A stretch of DNA of 19,791 nucleotides from Algisphaera sp039180025 (GCA_039180025.1 JBCDDZ010000056.1:1-19791); one strand, 5' to 3'. Positions 7,362-15,541 are shown, numbered from the stretch's first letter. The notes: generated by a model not told the origin, from the letters alone. Numbers and translations are program-made.

Positions 7362-8561
7362 ATGTCGGCGGAAGATTGTTTCGGCATGCTCCCACTGGGC
7401 CCCACCCTCCAGATCGACGCCCCGTTCTATCAGGCGGGCCTCGCCGGCTATTCGGACGCGGCCATGCGGATGGTCGCCCGGCAGCACGGCTGTCCGTACT
7501 GCATCACCGAGGCCATGCTCGACCGCTTCCTCACTGCGGGCGGGAAGGGTCTCCGCGCCGCCGAGATCCCCGAAGGCGACCACCCCCTCTGCGGCCAGTT
7601 GATGGGCAGCCACCCCGACGACATCGCCGCCGGGGCGAAGATCCTCGTCGCGCTCGGCTACGACGTGGTTGACGTCAACCTCGCCTGCCCGGTCAAAAAG
7701 ATCAAAAAGAAGTGCCGCGGCGGCCATCTGCTCAGCGTCCCCGACGAAGCGATCGCCATCCTCCAGGCCGTTAAAGCCGCCGTGCCCGCCGGCTTCCCCC
7801 TGACCACCAAGCTCCGCCGGGCCTACGACGACACCCCCGCCATGGAAGAAAACTTCCACCGCGTGTTCGAGGCCGCGTTCGACCTGGGCTACGCCGGGGC
7901 CACCGTCCACTGCCGCACCGTGCAGCAAAAATACGTCGGCCCCGGCCAGTGGGACGCGCTCGAAACCATCGCCCGCCGGTACCGCCTCGGCCGGTTCCGC
8001 ACGCCGGCCCCCGACCCGGTTTCATCGACCCCCGGACCGTATCTCGAGTCTGGCCTTCCCCCCGCATCAGCGGTCCACGAGGCACCCGCCGGAAACGCCC
8101 CGGCCGCCCACCCGCGTTTCGTCCTGGGCGGCTCCGGCGACATCTGGACCGCCGGCGACATCTTCCGCATGATCGAGCAGACCGGCGTCGACTGGGTCAG
8201 CGTCGCCCGCGGCTGCATCGGCAACCCTTGGATCTTCGCCCAGGCCCGCGCCCTGATGGCCGGCCGCAGCGCGTCGCCCCCGACCGTCCACCAGCAGCGC
8301 GACGTCCTCTTCGAACACTTCGACCTTTCGGTACGCCTCCACGGCGAAGCCGCCGCGTCCCGCATGATGCGGAAGTTCGGCATCAAGTTCTCTCGCCACC
8401 ACCCCGACGCCGCCGCGATCAAATCCGCGTTTATCAAAGTGAAATCCACCGAAGACTGGCGGGCCGTGCTCCGCGAGTACTATCAGCAGGACCGCCCCGG
8501 CGTCGACCACGCCGAGGCGCTACCCGAAGAATCCAAGGCCTACGCCGACTGCGGAGTCTGA
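7362..8561 (+). CDS. dus: tRNA-dihydrouridine synthase (Dus family) with an internal insertion
   Basis: 399 residues from the ATG at 7362; the ATG at 7386 is also possible and begins closer to the conserved fold. Dus enzymes reduce uridine to dihydrouridine in tRNA using FMN and NADPH. Visible landmarks: the N-terminal AGYSDAAMR block, the active-site DVNLACPVKK loop with the catalytic Cys, TTKLRRAYDD, VHCRTVQQKYVGPGQWD, and the FMN phosphate loops GGSGDIWTAGD and ARGCIGNPWIF. Between IARRY and RFVLGGSGD, where relatives have only a short connection, there are about 40 extra residues rich in Pro, Ala and Ser (residues about 207-248; see separate entry). The stop is 3 bases before the next ATG, so the two genes are almost certainly cotranscribed. 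The exact Dus subclass cannot be decided by eye. Confidence 0.88.
   Translation: MSAEDCFGMLPLGPTLQIDAPFYQAGLAGYSDAAMRMVARQHGCPYCITEAMLDRFLTAGGKGLRAAEIPEGDHPLCGQLMGSHPDDIAAGAKILVALGYDVVDVNLACPVKKIKKKCRGGHLLSVPDEAIAILQAVKAAVPAGFPLTTKLRRAYDDTPAMEENFHRVFEAAFDLGYAGATVHCRTVQQKYVGPGQWDALETIARRYRLGRFRTPAPDPVSSTPGPYLESGLPPASAVHEAPAGNAPAAHPRFVLGGSGDIWTAGDIFRMIEQTGVDWVSVARGCIGNPWIFAQARALMAGRSASPPTVHQQRDVLFEHFDLSVRLHGEAAASRMMRKFGIKFSRHHPDAAAIKSAFIKVKSTEDWRAVLREYYQQDRPGVDHAEALPEESKAYADCGV
7988..8106 (+). repeat. Insertion inside dus bounded by an imperfect inverted repeat
   Basis: The family-atypical segment of the dihydrouridine synthase coincides with CGGCCGG (7988-7994) and its complement CCGGCCG (8100-8106). 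Next to these lie TTCCG on the left and CGGAA on the right, offset by about five bases. A second inverted pair, GGACCG (8034-8039) and CGGTCC (8071-8076), lies inside. The arms are short for such GC-rich DNA, so homology with the glmS and sucD inserts is unproven. Confidence 0.35.
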
Positions 8562-8564
8562 ATC

Positions 8565-10214
8565 ATGCCCCTCTGCCCTCCACCGTTTAGCCGATCCGCC
8601 CTGGCCTTCGCCTGCACGCTGCTCGCTTGTTGGTGGGCTTCTGTTCAGACGCCCGCGGTGGCCCAGGCTCCGCCGCTCCAACCGGCCGAAGGGGCGGCAG
8701 GGGCAGCGCCGCCTGTCGACGGGTATACCGACCCCCGCCAATGGTTCGAGACCGACCTCGCGCCGGACGCACTCGACCGCCGGACCGACCGGTTACTGAA
8801 AACCCTCGGGGACTGGGAAAACCATCGCGGCGAGCTGTGGCCCCCGATGGGGCCCGTGGTGTTTGACGTGAACCCCGGCACCCAGGCCGAGGCCAAAGGC
8901 GTCCGGATCGGCGAAGTGGTGGTGCTTTTGGACAACCAGCCCGTGACCGGTATCGCCGGCCTCCGCGACCTGCGTAGCCCCGGCCCCGGGGGCGAGGCCC
9001 CGCCCCGTCAACGCCTCCGGCTGCTCACCCCGGGCCGGGGCACACGCGAAATCAGCGTCTGGCCCGGCCAAATCGGATTCAAGACCCGTGATACGCACTG
9101 GACCTACCGTACGCATCTCGCGCAGGGCCCGCGTGATCCCCGCTGGGACCGGTACCTCGTCGCCGCGTCTACCGCGGTCGATCGCCACCAGCCAGCCATC
9201 GCCGCCGCCGCCCTCTGCCGGGCGGTCGAACTCGGCTACCGCCCCGACCTGCACTCCGAAGTGTTGACCTTCCGCATCCTCCTTCAGCATCTCCGCTGGC
9301 AGGACGCGGCCCAGCTTGTCGGCGGCCTTCCTTACATAAGCATCGATCAGCCCTTGGGGATCCAACCCAGCGAAGCCTGCCTCGCCGCGCTCGCGCTTGG
9401 CGATTGGGATCGGCTCCGGGAAGCGCTCGCCCAGCGGCCACACGGCTTGACCACCCTGGGGTTTGACCTTGAGCAAACCCGCGAATGGTTCGCCCTCCAC
9501 CCCCAACCCTCTCTGGGGCCCATGCCCCGGCCCACCGATCTGCTCAAAGACTTCCGTGCCCAGCGGCCGCTTAACCCCGAGCTGACCCCCCGCCCGGGCT
9601 TCCTTAATAAAGGCCGCCGCGCCCCCCGGCTCACCCAACCGGTTCAGGCCAACCGACCCTTCAAAGCGGAATCGCCGCCCGGGCACTTCACCCATACCAT
9701 CCTCGACGCCGCCGAGCCGGTCCGCGACTTCCTCCTCCACGCCGAGTTTACGATCGAACCCAACGGCAACCCCGACCCCGACTGGCCCCATGCCCTGACC
9801 GTCAGCGTCCTGCGCTCACGCGAGAACGGCGAGCACATCAACTACGGCCGCAGTTTCTGGAACGGCCCCTACCACCTGCTCAATTTCTCGATCGCCCGCC
9901 TCGCCGAGTCCGATCCGCCCGCGGAACAGGTGAGTGTCCGATCTAGCGGCATCATCAGCGACTTCGACTTCAAGGTTCCCGGCTTCGCCGCCGACGGCGA
10001 AACCGTCCACACCCTCCGCATGCTCCGCGTCGGCCGGGTGGGGCAGATCGAACTCGACGGCCAGACGCTGCTGCTCATGCCGATGGACCCGTTCGACACC
10101 GGCCTGGGCCTGTTCCTTCACGGTGTCGGCTACCGCCTGAACTTCTCCCGCTTCGAATGGTCTGCGCTCGAAAACGCTCTGCCCCGCGAGGGCTTGGCCC
10201 GCGTTTCATTTTGA
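8565..10214 (+). CDS. Secreted PDZ-containing protein of unknown function
   Basis: 549 residues. A signal peptide (hydrophobic run ending near AVAQA, about residue 35) is followed by a proline/alanine linker. Residues about 95-168 resemble a PDZ domain: VVFDVNPGTQAEAKGVRIGEVVVLLDNQPVTGIAGLRDL has the pattern of a ligand-binding loop and 'GxxxGDxI' region. The middle (about 175-310) is helical and Ala/Leu-rich, compatible with TPR-like repeats (TAVDRHQPAIAAAALCRAVELGY). The C-terminal third (about 370-545) has alternating beta-strand character with a LamG/DUF1080-like feel (FLLHAEFTIEP..., FWNGPYHLLNF...). No protease triad is visible. GGAG lies about 10 bases before the ATG and the dus stop is only 3 bases upstream, suggesting translational coupling, although no functional link with tRNA modification is obvious. 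Confidence 0.7.
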   Translation: MPLCPPPFSRSALAFACTLLACWWASVQTPAVAQAPPLQPAEGAAGAAPPVDGYTDPRQWFETDLAPDALDRRTDRLLKTLGDWENHRGELWPPMGPVVFDVNPGTQAEAKGVRIGEVVVLLDNQPVTGIAGLRDLRSPGPGGEAPPRQRLRLLTPGRGTREISVWPGQIGFKTRDTHWTYRTHLAQGPRDPRWDRYLVAASTAVDRHQPAIAAAALCRAVELGYRPDLHSEVLTFRILLQHLRWQDAAQLVGGLPYISIDQPLGIQPSEACLAALALGDWDRLREALAQRPHGLTTLGFDLEQTREWFALHPQPSLGPMPRPTDLLKDFRAQRPLNPELTPRPGFLNKGRRAPRLTQPVQANRPFKAESPPGHFTHTILDAAEPVRDFLLHAEFTIEPNGNPDPDWPHALTVSVLRSRENGEHINYGRSFWNGPYHLLNFSIARLAESDPPAEQVSVRSSGIISDFDFKVPGFAADGETVHTLRMLRVGRVGQIELDGQTLLLMPMDPFDTGLGLFLHGVGYRLNFSRFEWSALENALPREGLARVSF

Positions 10215-10336
10215 GCCGGTCCGCCTGCGGGCCCCAAGGGCGTGATCGTAGGAGATGGTCTAACGCCTGGACGCGCGGCGGGTAGCGGGTGCGACGAGAA
10301 GATCGCCCCGGTGGTGGCTCGTGTTGCGATCCGCCC

Positions 10337-10352
10337 TAAACTCTCGCCTATG
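10337..10352 (+). promoter_or_regulatory. Possible -10 box for a leaderless phosphoesterase transcript
   Basis: TAAACT at 10337-10342 ends 7 bases before the ATG at 10350, the spacing expected when transcription starts at the A of the start codon. No Shine-Dalgarno sequence is present. No good -35 box is visible, so this is tentative. Confidence 0.3.
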
Positions 10353-11366
10353 AAGCTCGTAGTCATCGGCGACGTCCACCTGTTTACCCTCCACGTGCAC
10401 CCGCGTCGGCTTGTCAGCCGTCGGGCGCTGGCGCATTCCAACCTTTGGCTTAACCGCCGCCACCGCTTCAACCACACGCTGCTGCCCGCGCTGGTCGAGC
10501 ACGCCCGCTCGCTCGAGCCGGAGCTGGTGCTTTTCTCCGGCGACGTTAGCACGTCTTCGCTCGAAAGCGAGTTCGACGACCTGCGTGAGGTGGTCGCCCC
10601 TCTGGTCGAATCGGCCCCCCGGGGCGGGGTGCTGGTCCCCGGCAACCACGACCGGTACACCTTCAAGAGCCGGCGGGTCAAGCGGATCGAGACGCTGCTG
10701 GCTTCGGTGATGCCCGCGGCCTTCCCGCACACCCAAACGCTCGCCCCGGGGTGGACGCTCCTGGCCCTGGATTCCGCGGTGCCCAACCGGGTGTTCAGCC
10801 GCGGGGCGCTGGGGCGGACGCAGTTCGAAGCCGCGGTCCGCACGATACGGGCGGTGCCCGCGGACGAGGCGTTGGTGGTCCTGTGCCATTACCCCTGCTC
10901 GCTGCCGCCGCGGGTCCCGAGTGCGTGGTCGCACGACCTGAAAGAGGCCGAGCCGCTCAAGCGTGAGCTCGCCGTCTGCCGGGGACGGGTGCTTTATGTC
11001 CACGGCCATATCCACAAGCCCTGGCACGTGATGCCGTCCGGCGGCGGGTCGGGCTTGGCCGAACCCTCGTTGCCTGATGCGGGCGGGACTCCGCCGCCCG
11101 AGTCGGCCAGGCGCGAGCCCCGGGCCGGTTCGGGCAATCACGAGCGGTCGCGCCCGGCGTTCGAGTGTCTCAACGCCGGGTCGCCCTGTATGACCAGCGA
11201 GAAATACCCGCTGGGCCAGGGCTTCTGGGAGCTGACCCTGCCCAGCGACCCGCTCGCCCCGGTCGATGCCGTTCACCACGTCCCGGCCCGTCCAGACGGC
11301 ACAAACGGACTCACCCTCGCCGCCGCGTCGCATCAACCCCGTTGGGAAACGCGCCGCAACCTATAA
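10350..11366 (+). CDS. Calcineurin-like metallophosphoesterase with an internal insertion
   Basis: 338 residues. All five metal-binding blocks of the calcineurin-like phosphoesterase fold are present in order: GDVH near the N-terminus, SGDVS, PGNHD, CHYP and HGHIH. It should use a dinuclear metal centre to hydrolyse a phosphoester; the substrate (nucleotide, nucleic acid or other) cannot be told. No signal peptide, so it is cytoplasmic. After HGHIHKPWHVMP there is a low-complexity Gly/Pro/Ala/Glu/Arg insertion of about 40 residues (about 230-269) before the conserved ECLNAGSPCM strand. The first Met used here starts exactly on the first beta strand (MKLVVIGDVH), which supports the start choice despite the lack of a ribosome site. 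The TAA stop lies inside the -10 box of the glmS promoter. Confidence 0.85.
   Translation: MKLVVIGDVHLFTLHVHPRRLVSRRALAHSNLWLNRRHRFNHTLLPALVEHARSLEPELVLFSGDVSTSSLESEFDDLREVVAPLVESAPRGGVLVPGNHDRYTFKSRRVKRIETLLASVMPAAFPHTQTLAPGWTLLALDSAVPNRVFSRGALGRTQFEAAVRTIRAVPADEALVVLCHYPCSLPPRVPSAWSHDLKEAEPLKRELAVCRGRVLYVHGHIHKPWHVMPSGGGSGLAEPSLPDAGGTPPPESARREPRAGSGNHERSRPAFECLNAGSPCMTSEKYPLGQGFWELTLPSDPLAPVDAVHHVPARPDGTNGLTLAAASHQPRWETRRNL
11054..11111 (+). repeat. Nested palindromic insertion in the phosphoesterase gene
   Basis: Within the extra segment of the phosphoesterase, CTTGGCCGA (11054-11062) pairs with TCGGCCAGG (11103-11111) with one G-U-type mismatch; the core TGGCCGA/TCGGCCA is perfect. Inside, GGCGG-GACT-CCGCC forms a tight hairpin. 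The architecture (outer repeat, inner hairpin, about 58 bases, in frame) resembles the glmS and sucD elements, but the end sequence differs. Confidence 0.4.
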
Positions 11367-11367
11367 T
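11362..11367 (+). promoter_or_regulatory. Consensus -10 box upstream of glmS
   Basis: A perfect TATAAT overlaps the stop codon of the phosphoesterase, about 109 bases before the glmS start. At 17 bases upstream the -35 position is only CCGTTG; TTGGGA lies closer, with a 14-base spacer. Likely promoter for glmS with a leader of about 100 bases. Confidence 0.45.
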
Positions 11368-11475
11368 CGTGGCAAACTTCAGGCGTCGGCCCGTTGGCTT
11401 GCCGATCCTCGATCACAGTCTTTTATCGATACCCCGATCCTCTCGCCGCGTCCGCGGTCTTCAGGAGTCCCGCTT

Positions 11476-13488
11476 ATGTGTGGCATCGTCGCTTACGTCG
11501 GCAACAAGCAAGCCTCCCCTCTGCTCATCGAAGGCCTTAAACGCCTCGAGTACCGCGGCTACGACTCGGCGGGACTGGCCGTCACCACCCCCCAAGGCGT
11601 CCAGACCGCTCGGAGCGTCGGCCGGGTCAGCGTCCTGGAGGACCTCGTGAACGCCGAGCCCGACCGGTACCGCGGCACGCTTGGCATCGCGCACACCCGC
11701 TGGGCGACCCACGGCAGCCCGTCCGAAGCCAACGCCCACCCCCACGTCGGCACGACCCGCGGCGGCCACACGATCAGCCTGGTCCACAACGGCATCATCG
11801 AGAACTACCGGGCGCTGCGCACCTACCTCGAAGGGAAGGGCCACACCTTCACCAGCGAAACCGATACCGAGGTGCTGGCCAAGCTCATCGCCGAACTCTA
11901 CGTTTCCGAGTCCGACGCCGACCCCCCGGAAGGGGAAAGCGCTGGCCGGTCTTCTAGGGGCGAAATGTCCGGGGCCACCGCTGACGGACCATCCGTTTCC
12001 GGGGGGCTGGAGACGGCGGTGCAGACGGCGCTGCGTGAGGTAACCGGGGCCTACGCCATCGCGGTGACCTGTACCCGCGAGCCGCACACGCTGGTCGCCG
12101 CCCGCAAGGGCAGCCCGCTGATGATCGGCGTGGCCGAGAACGCCTACATCGTGGCGTCGGACCCCTCGGCGATCGTCGCCCATACCACGCAGGCCATCAC
12201 CCTCGACGACTACCAGGTCGCCCGCCTCTGTGCCGGCCCCGTGGACGGCTGGGGTAAGGACGCGGGGATCGATATCGCCGCGGCGCAGGCCACCGGCAAG
12301 CCGTGGGCGGTCGACTTCCGCACCACCACGATCGACAACCAGGTCGTCCGCCAGGAGGTCTCGGACCTCGAGATCGACCTGCAGGAGATCGAGCTCGGCG
12401 GCTACGAGCACTACATGCTCAAAGAGATCATGGAGCAGCCCGAGTCGATCCGGACCTGCCTCCGCGGCCGGATCGACACCCGCGACGGCAAGATCGTGCT
12501 GGGCGGGCTCGCGAGCCTGTCCCGCGAGATGGTCCGTGCCCGCCGCATCATCCTCAGCGCGCAGGGCACCGCGTACCACGCCGGGCTCATCGGCGAGTAC
12601 CTGTTCGAAGACCTCGCCAAGATGCCCTCGGTCGCCCACTACGCCAGCGAGTTCCGCTACCGCAACCCGATCATCGAAGAGGGCAGCGTGATCATCTCGA
12701 TCAGCCAGTCCGGCGAGACCGCCGACACCCTCGCCGCCTTGCACGAAGCCAAGGATCGCGGCGCCCTCGCGCTGGGCGCGGTGAACGTCGTGGGCTCGAC
12801 GATGTCCCGCGACACCGACGCCGGGGTCTACCTCCGGGTCGGGCCCGAGATCGGGGTCGCGTCGACCAAGGCCTTTGTCGGGCAGGTCGCGGTGCTGACG
12901 ATGATGGCGCTCTACGCCGGGCGCCGCCGGTTCCTTTCTCCCGAAGCCACCGCGGACTACCTGCGTCAGCTCGAACAGGTACCCGACCACATCGCGACGA
13001 TCGTGAAGCAGTCGGACATGATCCGCGACGCGGTCGCCAAGGTCGTTGATCGCGACAACTGGCTATTTCTGGGCCGCGGCTACTCGTACCCGGTGGCCCT
13101 GGAGGGGGCGCTGAAGCTCAAGGAAATCAGCTACATCCACGCCGAGGGCATGCCCGCCGCCGAGATGAAGCACGGCCCGATCGCCCTGATCGACCAGGGC
13201 ATGCCCGTGGTCTTCGTCGCGACGCAGGGCTCGCAATATGACAAAGTCATTTCCAATATCGAAGAGGTCAAGGCCCGCGGCGGCCGGATCCTCGCCGTCG
13301 CGACCGAGGGCGACACGCAGATCGAGAAGTACGCCGACTTTATTTTCCGCGTCCCGCACCTGGCCGAGGCGCTGCAGCCGATGCTCACCGTGGTGCCGCT
13401 CCAGCTTCTCGCCTACCACGCCGCGGTCCTGCGCGGCCACGACGTGGACAAGCCCCGCAACCTCGCGAAGTCCGTCACGGTGGAGTGA
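11476..13488 (+). CDS. glmS: Glutamine-fructose-6-phosphate aminotransferase (isomerizing), with an inserted element
   Basis: 670 residues versus about 609 in E. coli. It converts fructose-6-phosphate and glutamine to glucosamine-6-phosphate, the entry to peptidoglycan and amino-sugar synthesis. The ATG at 11476 places the catalytic Cys at residue 2 (MCGIVAYVG), with AGGAG 10 bases upstream; in-frame ATGs further upstream would bury it. The glutaminase domain shows EYRGYDSAGLAV, HTRWATHG, VHNGIIENY and SETDTEVLA. Two SIS domains follow, with GTAYHAG, SISQSGETADT, STKAFVGQV, EGALKLKEISYIHAEGMPAAEMKHGPIALI and the terminal KPRNLAKSVTVE. Residues 150-177 are a 28-residue insert between AELY and LETAVQTAL encoded by a palindromic element (separate entry). 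About 30 further unusual residues lie near 250-285, before the first SIS domain. No glmS ribozyme was recognised in the leader. Confidence 0.96.
   Translation: MCGIVAYVGNKQASPLLIEGLKRLEYRGYDSAGLAVTTPQGVQTARSVGRVSVLEDLVNAEPDRYRGTLGIAHTRWATHGSPSEANAHPHVGTTRGGHTISLVHNGIIENYRALRTYLEGKGHTFTSETDTEVLAKLIAELYVSESDADPPEGESAGRSSRGEMSGATADGPSVSGGLETAVQTALREVTGAYAIAVTCTREPHTLVAARKGSPLMIGVAENAYIVASDPSAIVAHTTQAITLDDYQVARLCAGPVDGWGKDAGIDIAAAQATGKPWAVDFRTTTIDNQVVRQEVSDLEIDLQEIELGGYEHYMLKEIMEQPESIRTCLRGRIDTRDGKIVLGGLASLSREMVRARRIILSAQGTAYHAGLIGEYLFEDLAKMPSVAHYASEFRYRNPIIEEGSVIISISQSGETADTLAALHEAKDRGALALGAVNVVGSTMSRDTDAGVYLRVGPEIGVASTKAFVGQVAVLTMMALYAGRRRFLSPEATADYLRQLEQVPDHIATIVKQSDMIRDAVAKVVDRDNWLFLGRGYSYPVALEGALKLKEISYIHAEGMPAAEMKHGPIALIDQGMPVVFVATQGSQYDKVISNIEEVKARGGRILAVATEGDTQIEKYADFIFRVPHLAEALQPMLTVVPLQLLAYHAAVLRGHDVDKPRNLAKSVTVE
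11922..12006 (+). repeat. Palindromic coding element inserted in glmS (copy A)
   Basis: CCCCCCGGAA (11922-11931) and TTCCGGGGGG (11997-12006) form a perfect 10-bp inverted repeat around a segment that is missing from ordinary GlmS proteins. The insert adds 28 codons without shifting the frame. Inside it, GCGCTGGCC pairs with GGCCACCGC at 8 of 9 positions, and ACGGA-CCA-TCCGT makes a perfect small hairpin next to the right end. The encoded residues are Gly/Ser/Glu-rich and end in Ser-Gly-Gly. The ends match those of the insert in sucD. Confidence 0.65.
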
Positions 13489-13524
13489 GCCGGTTCGGGT
13501 GACGGGCTGGTGAGTGGGACGCGG

Positions 13525-13556
13525 CCGTGGTGGGGGGGTACGATCCGCGACCCCCA
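13525..13556 (+). terminator. Possible stem-loop after glmS
   Basis: About 40 bases past the glmS stop, GTGGGGG pairs with CCCCCAC (7 bp of G-C-rich stem). No T-run follows on the + strand, so it may be a factor-dependent terminator, an RNA-stabilising hairpin, or chance. Confidence 0.3.
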
Positions 13557-13673
13557 CGCCGAAGGTTAGACTCCGGTGTGTTTCGAATCGCGGCCCGGTC
13601 CGTCGCCGCGCGTGATACAATTCGGAAGACTTGGCCTCGCTCGGGTTTCGCTACACGATCAGGGAAGATCAAC

Positions 13674-14285
13674 ATGCTTCGACTCCTCGCTGTGCTCATC
13701 GTGCCGGGCATCCTTGCCCTCTCAGCCTGTTCTTCGCGGACGTTTCTGCCGACCTATATCAACATCCCCCCGGAAAACGGCGACTGGGCGTTTAACAATC
13801 CCAACTCCAAAGACGTGCAGCAGATCCAAGTGGTCGCGATCCAGAAGTCGCTCCGCCACGAACCGCTGGACAGCCCCTATGAACTCCGCCTGCCCGAAAA
13901 TTCCCGGGCGACCACCTACGCCCTGATCACCCGCGAACTCGGCAGCGACGCGGTGATCCCCCCGGAGGTCCCGGCGGTGGCGTTTAATGAAGACGGCAAG
14001 CCGATCCCCCCCGACCCCGACGCGCCGCCGCTGCCCCAGCCCGAACGCCTCGGCGACTTCCCCACCCTCGAAGTCCGGGCCATCCGCATCCGCGCCGGGG
14101 ACGGGCAGGTCGACCTGGTCCGCCCCAGTACGACCGGCCGCCGGCTCTCGACGGTCTACCTCGACTACCAGCCCGGGTTCGGCTGGTCCGCCGACCGGGT
14201 CCGCGCGTGGCGGGTCGATCCCGACGCGACGCCCCGTCCGATCGGCCCTGCGCCCAAGGGTGTTCCTGCCGCCGTCGGTAACTGA
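13674..14285 (+). CDS. Predicted lipoprotein of unknown function
   Basis: 203 residues. The ATG at 13674 follows AGGGAA and gives MLRLLAVLIVPGILALSAC, a lipoprotein signal with the lipobox Leu-Ser-Ala-Cys and lipidated Cys19. The mature part contains a proline-rich linker (PPDPDAPPLPQPE, about residues 120-132) and a C-terminal region VRAIRIRAGDGQVDLVRP... with beta-strand character. I recognise no family. It lies 71 bases before, and probably in an operon with, the secreted duplicated-domain protein. A TACAAT at 13616-13621 could be the -10 box. Likely an envelope protein, perhaps a partner of its neighbour. Confidence 0.7.
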   Translation: MLRLLAVLIVPGILALSACSSRTFLPTYINIPPENGDWAFNNPNSKDVQQIQVVAIQKSLRHEPLDSPYELRLPENSRATTYALITRELGSDAVIPPEVPAVAFNEDGKPIPPDPDAPPLPQPERLGDFPTLEVRAIRIRAGDGQVDLVRPSTTGRRLSTVYLDYQPGFGWSADRVRAWRVDPDATPRPIGPAPKGVPAAVGN

Positions 14286-14356
14286 TTCCGCCCCCCCTCC
14301 GGTGCCCCGGCCCGTACGTCCCCGGTGCCCGCCCTCCCCCACGGCCAAGGTCAATC

Positions 14357-15541
14357 ATGAAAAGGTGTGCCCCCGTTTATCCGCGTGTTTTCTGCCTGGT
14401 GGTCGCGGCGGCCGCCCTGCGGCTGGCCGTCTCCCCCGTACCCGCCGCCGCGCAGAACGACCTTGAGGAAACGGTGGACGCCGGGGCGTCTTCTCCCCGC
14501 GAGATCATCGACGACCTGATCCGCGAGCGTGCGACCGACCCGATCGTCCCCCAGCAGAGCCGGTCCCCGGTGGAAACGATCCCGTCGCGCGTCGGCGTGC
14601 CCGCCACGGTGGTCGATCTTGACCCGGCGGTCGTGGGGGTACTGCCCGGCCAGCCGTTGCCTCGGCTGCGCCGGGAAGGCGAATTTATCGTCGAACGCCC
14701 CGGCCAACTGCTGCTGGTCGAAGACGCGGGCTACTGGGTTTTCGCCTTCGATACCGTGCCCGGGCAGGCGGACCTGCGCCCGATGATCGTTCAGCTCTGC
14801 CAGCGTCTCGCGTCGATGCAGGACACGATGGATCAGCTCCGCCGGGACGATCTGGCCTTTACGCTCACCGGGCAGGTCCATACCTACCGCGGGGTGAACT
14901 ACCTGCTGCCCACCTCGATCGCGGGCACCCGGACGCTCCCGGCCGAGGCCGCCGCGGCCCAGCAGAACGCCGCCGATGGCCCGGCCGACACTCCCCCGGG
15001 CGACCCCTTTGCCGACGCCGGCCTCCCCGGAAACCCCAACTCCCCGGGCGGATTCGAAACCCCCGGCACTTTCGACGCCGCCGGACCGGCCGACCCGATC
15101 GACCTGCTCGACGATCTGCTGGAGCAGCGCGAAGCCGCCCCCGCTCGGCCCGACACCAGTCCCGTGATCGCCGCGGCGGACCAGGCCCTTGATGACGCGT
15201 TGCAGGGGATCAACCCCGACAACGAGAAGACCCAGAAGCTCCGCCGCGAAGGCGAGTACCTCGTCCACCGGGCCGGTCGTCTGGTCCGCGGCATCACCGC
15301 GGGGGGGCTCACCAACGTGCTCTTCGCTTTCGAGGCCGACGGCGAAGACCCCGCCGCCGCCGAGCCCCCCATGCGGATCATGCCCAATAAGCTGCTGGAA
15401 CTGATGGAAGACACCGTGATTGAGCGCGGGGATCAGGCGGTTTTCATCGTCTCGGGCCGGATCCACGCCTACCGCGGGTCCAACCACCTGCTCGTGACGA
15501 CCGTCCGCCAGCCGGCCTATTCCGAAAATCTCTCGCCCTGA
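14357..15541 (+). CDS. Secreted protein with a duplicated ~90-residue domain, function unknown
   Basis: 394 residues with a signal peptide (cleavage near AAAQ, about residue 33). Two copies of one domain are visible: residues about 101-188 and 291-383. Both begin with a Leu-Arg-Arg-Glu-Gly-Glu-Phe/Tyr motif, continue as I/LVxRxGxLL, VFAFD/E, then MxxQ/KLxxxMxDT, and end with a matching TLTGQVHTYRGVNYLL / IVSGRIHAYRGSNHLL strand. A proline/glycine/alanine linker of about 100 residues separates them. The repeated ending GxhHxYRGxNxLL is a strong family signature, but I cannot name the family. AAGG lies about 9 bases before the ATG. It is downstream of a lipoprotein gene and upstream of a terminator, so the two form a small envelope operon. 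Confidence 0.75.
   Translation: MKRCAPVYPRVFCLVVAAAALRLAVSPVPAAAQNDLEETVDAGASSPREIIDDLIRERATDPIVPQQSRSPVETIPSRVGVPATVVDLDPAVVGVLPGQPLPRLRREGEFIVERPGQLLLVEDAGYWVFAFDTVPGQADLRPMIVQLCQRLASMQDTMDQLRRDDLAFTLTGQVHTYRGVNYLLPTSIAGTRTLPAEAAAAQQNAADGPADTPPGDPFADAGLPGNPNSPGGFETPGTFDAAGPADPIDLLDDLLEQREAAPARPDTSPVIAAADQALDDALQGINPDNEKTQKLRREGEYLVHRAGRLVRGITAGGLTNVLFAFEADGEDPAAAEPPMRIMPNKLLELMEDTVIERGDQAVFIVSGRIHAYRGSNHLLVTTVRQPAYSENLSP

Noticed and set aside
6732..7928. Long open frame of about 398 codons on the minus strand
   Set aside because: It runs across the IS630 remnant, the gene-free stretch and the start of dus, in antisense; low-complexity Gly/Ala/Arg composition and no motif. Expected from GC-rich codon bias.
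10260..11336. 358-codon antisense frame opposite the phosphoesterase
   Set aside because: The + strand protein has all five metallophosphoesterase motifs; the antisense product is Arg/Gly/Val filler.
11367..11475. glmS ribozyme or riboswitch in the glmS leader
   Set aside because: The leader is only about 100 bases and shows none of the conserved core that I could recognise.
11461..12990. 509-codon antisense frame opposite glmS
   Set aside because: It mirrors the codon structure of glmS, which is certain from its motifs; no domain visible.
13766..13776. CCCCCCGGAA in the lipoprotein gene as an element end
   Set aside because: No TTCCGGGGG partner within 100 bases; the nearest is TTCCCGGG, which does not pair fully.
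14351..15487. 378-codon antisense frame opposite the duplicated-domain protein
   Set aside because: The + strand has a signal peptide, ribosome site and an internal protein duplication; the antisense frame has none.
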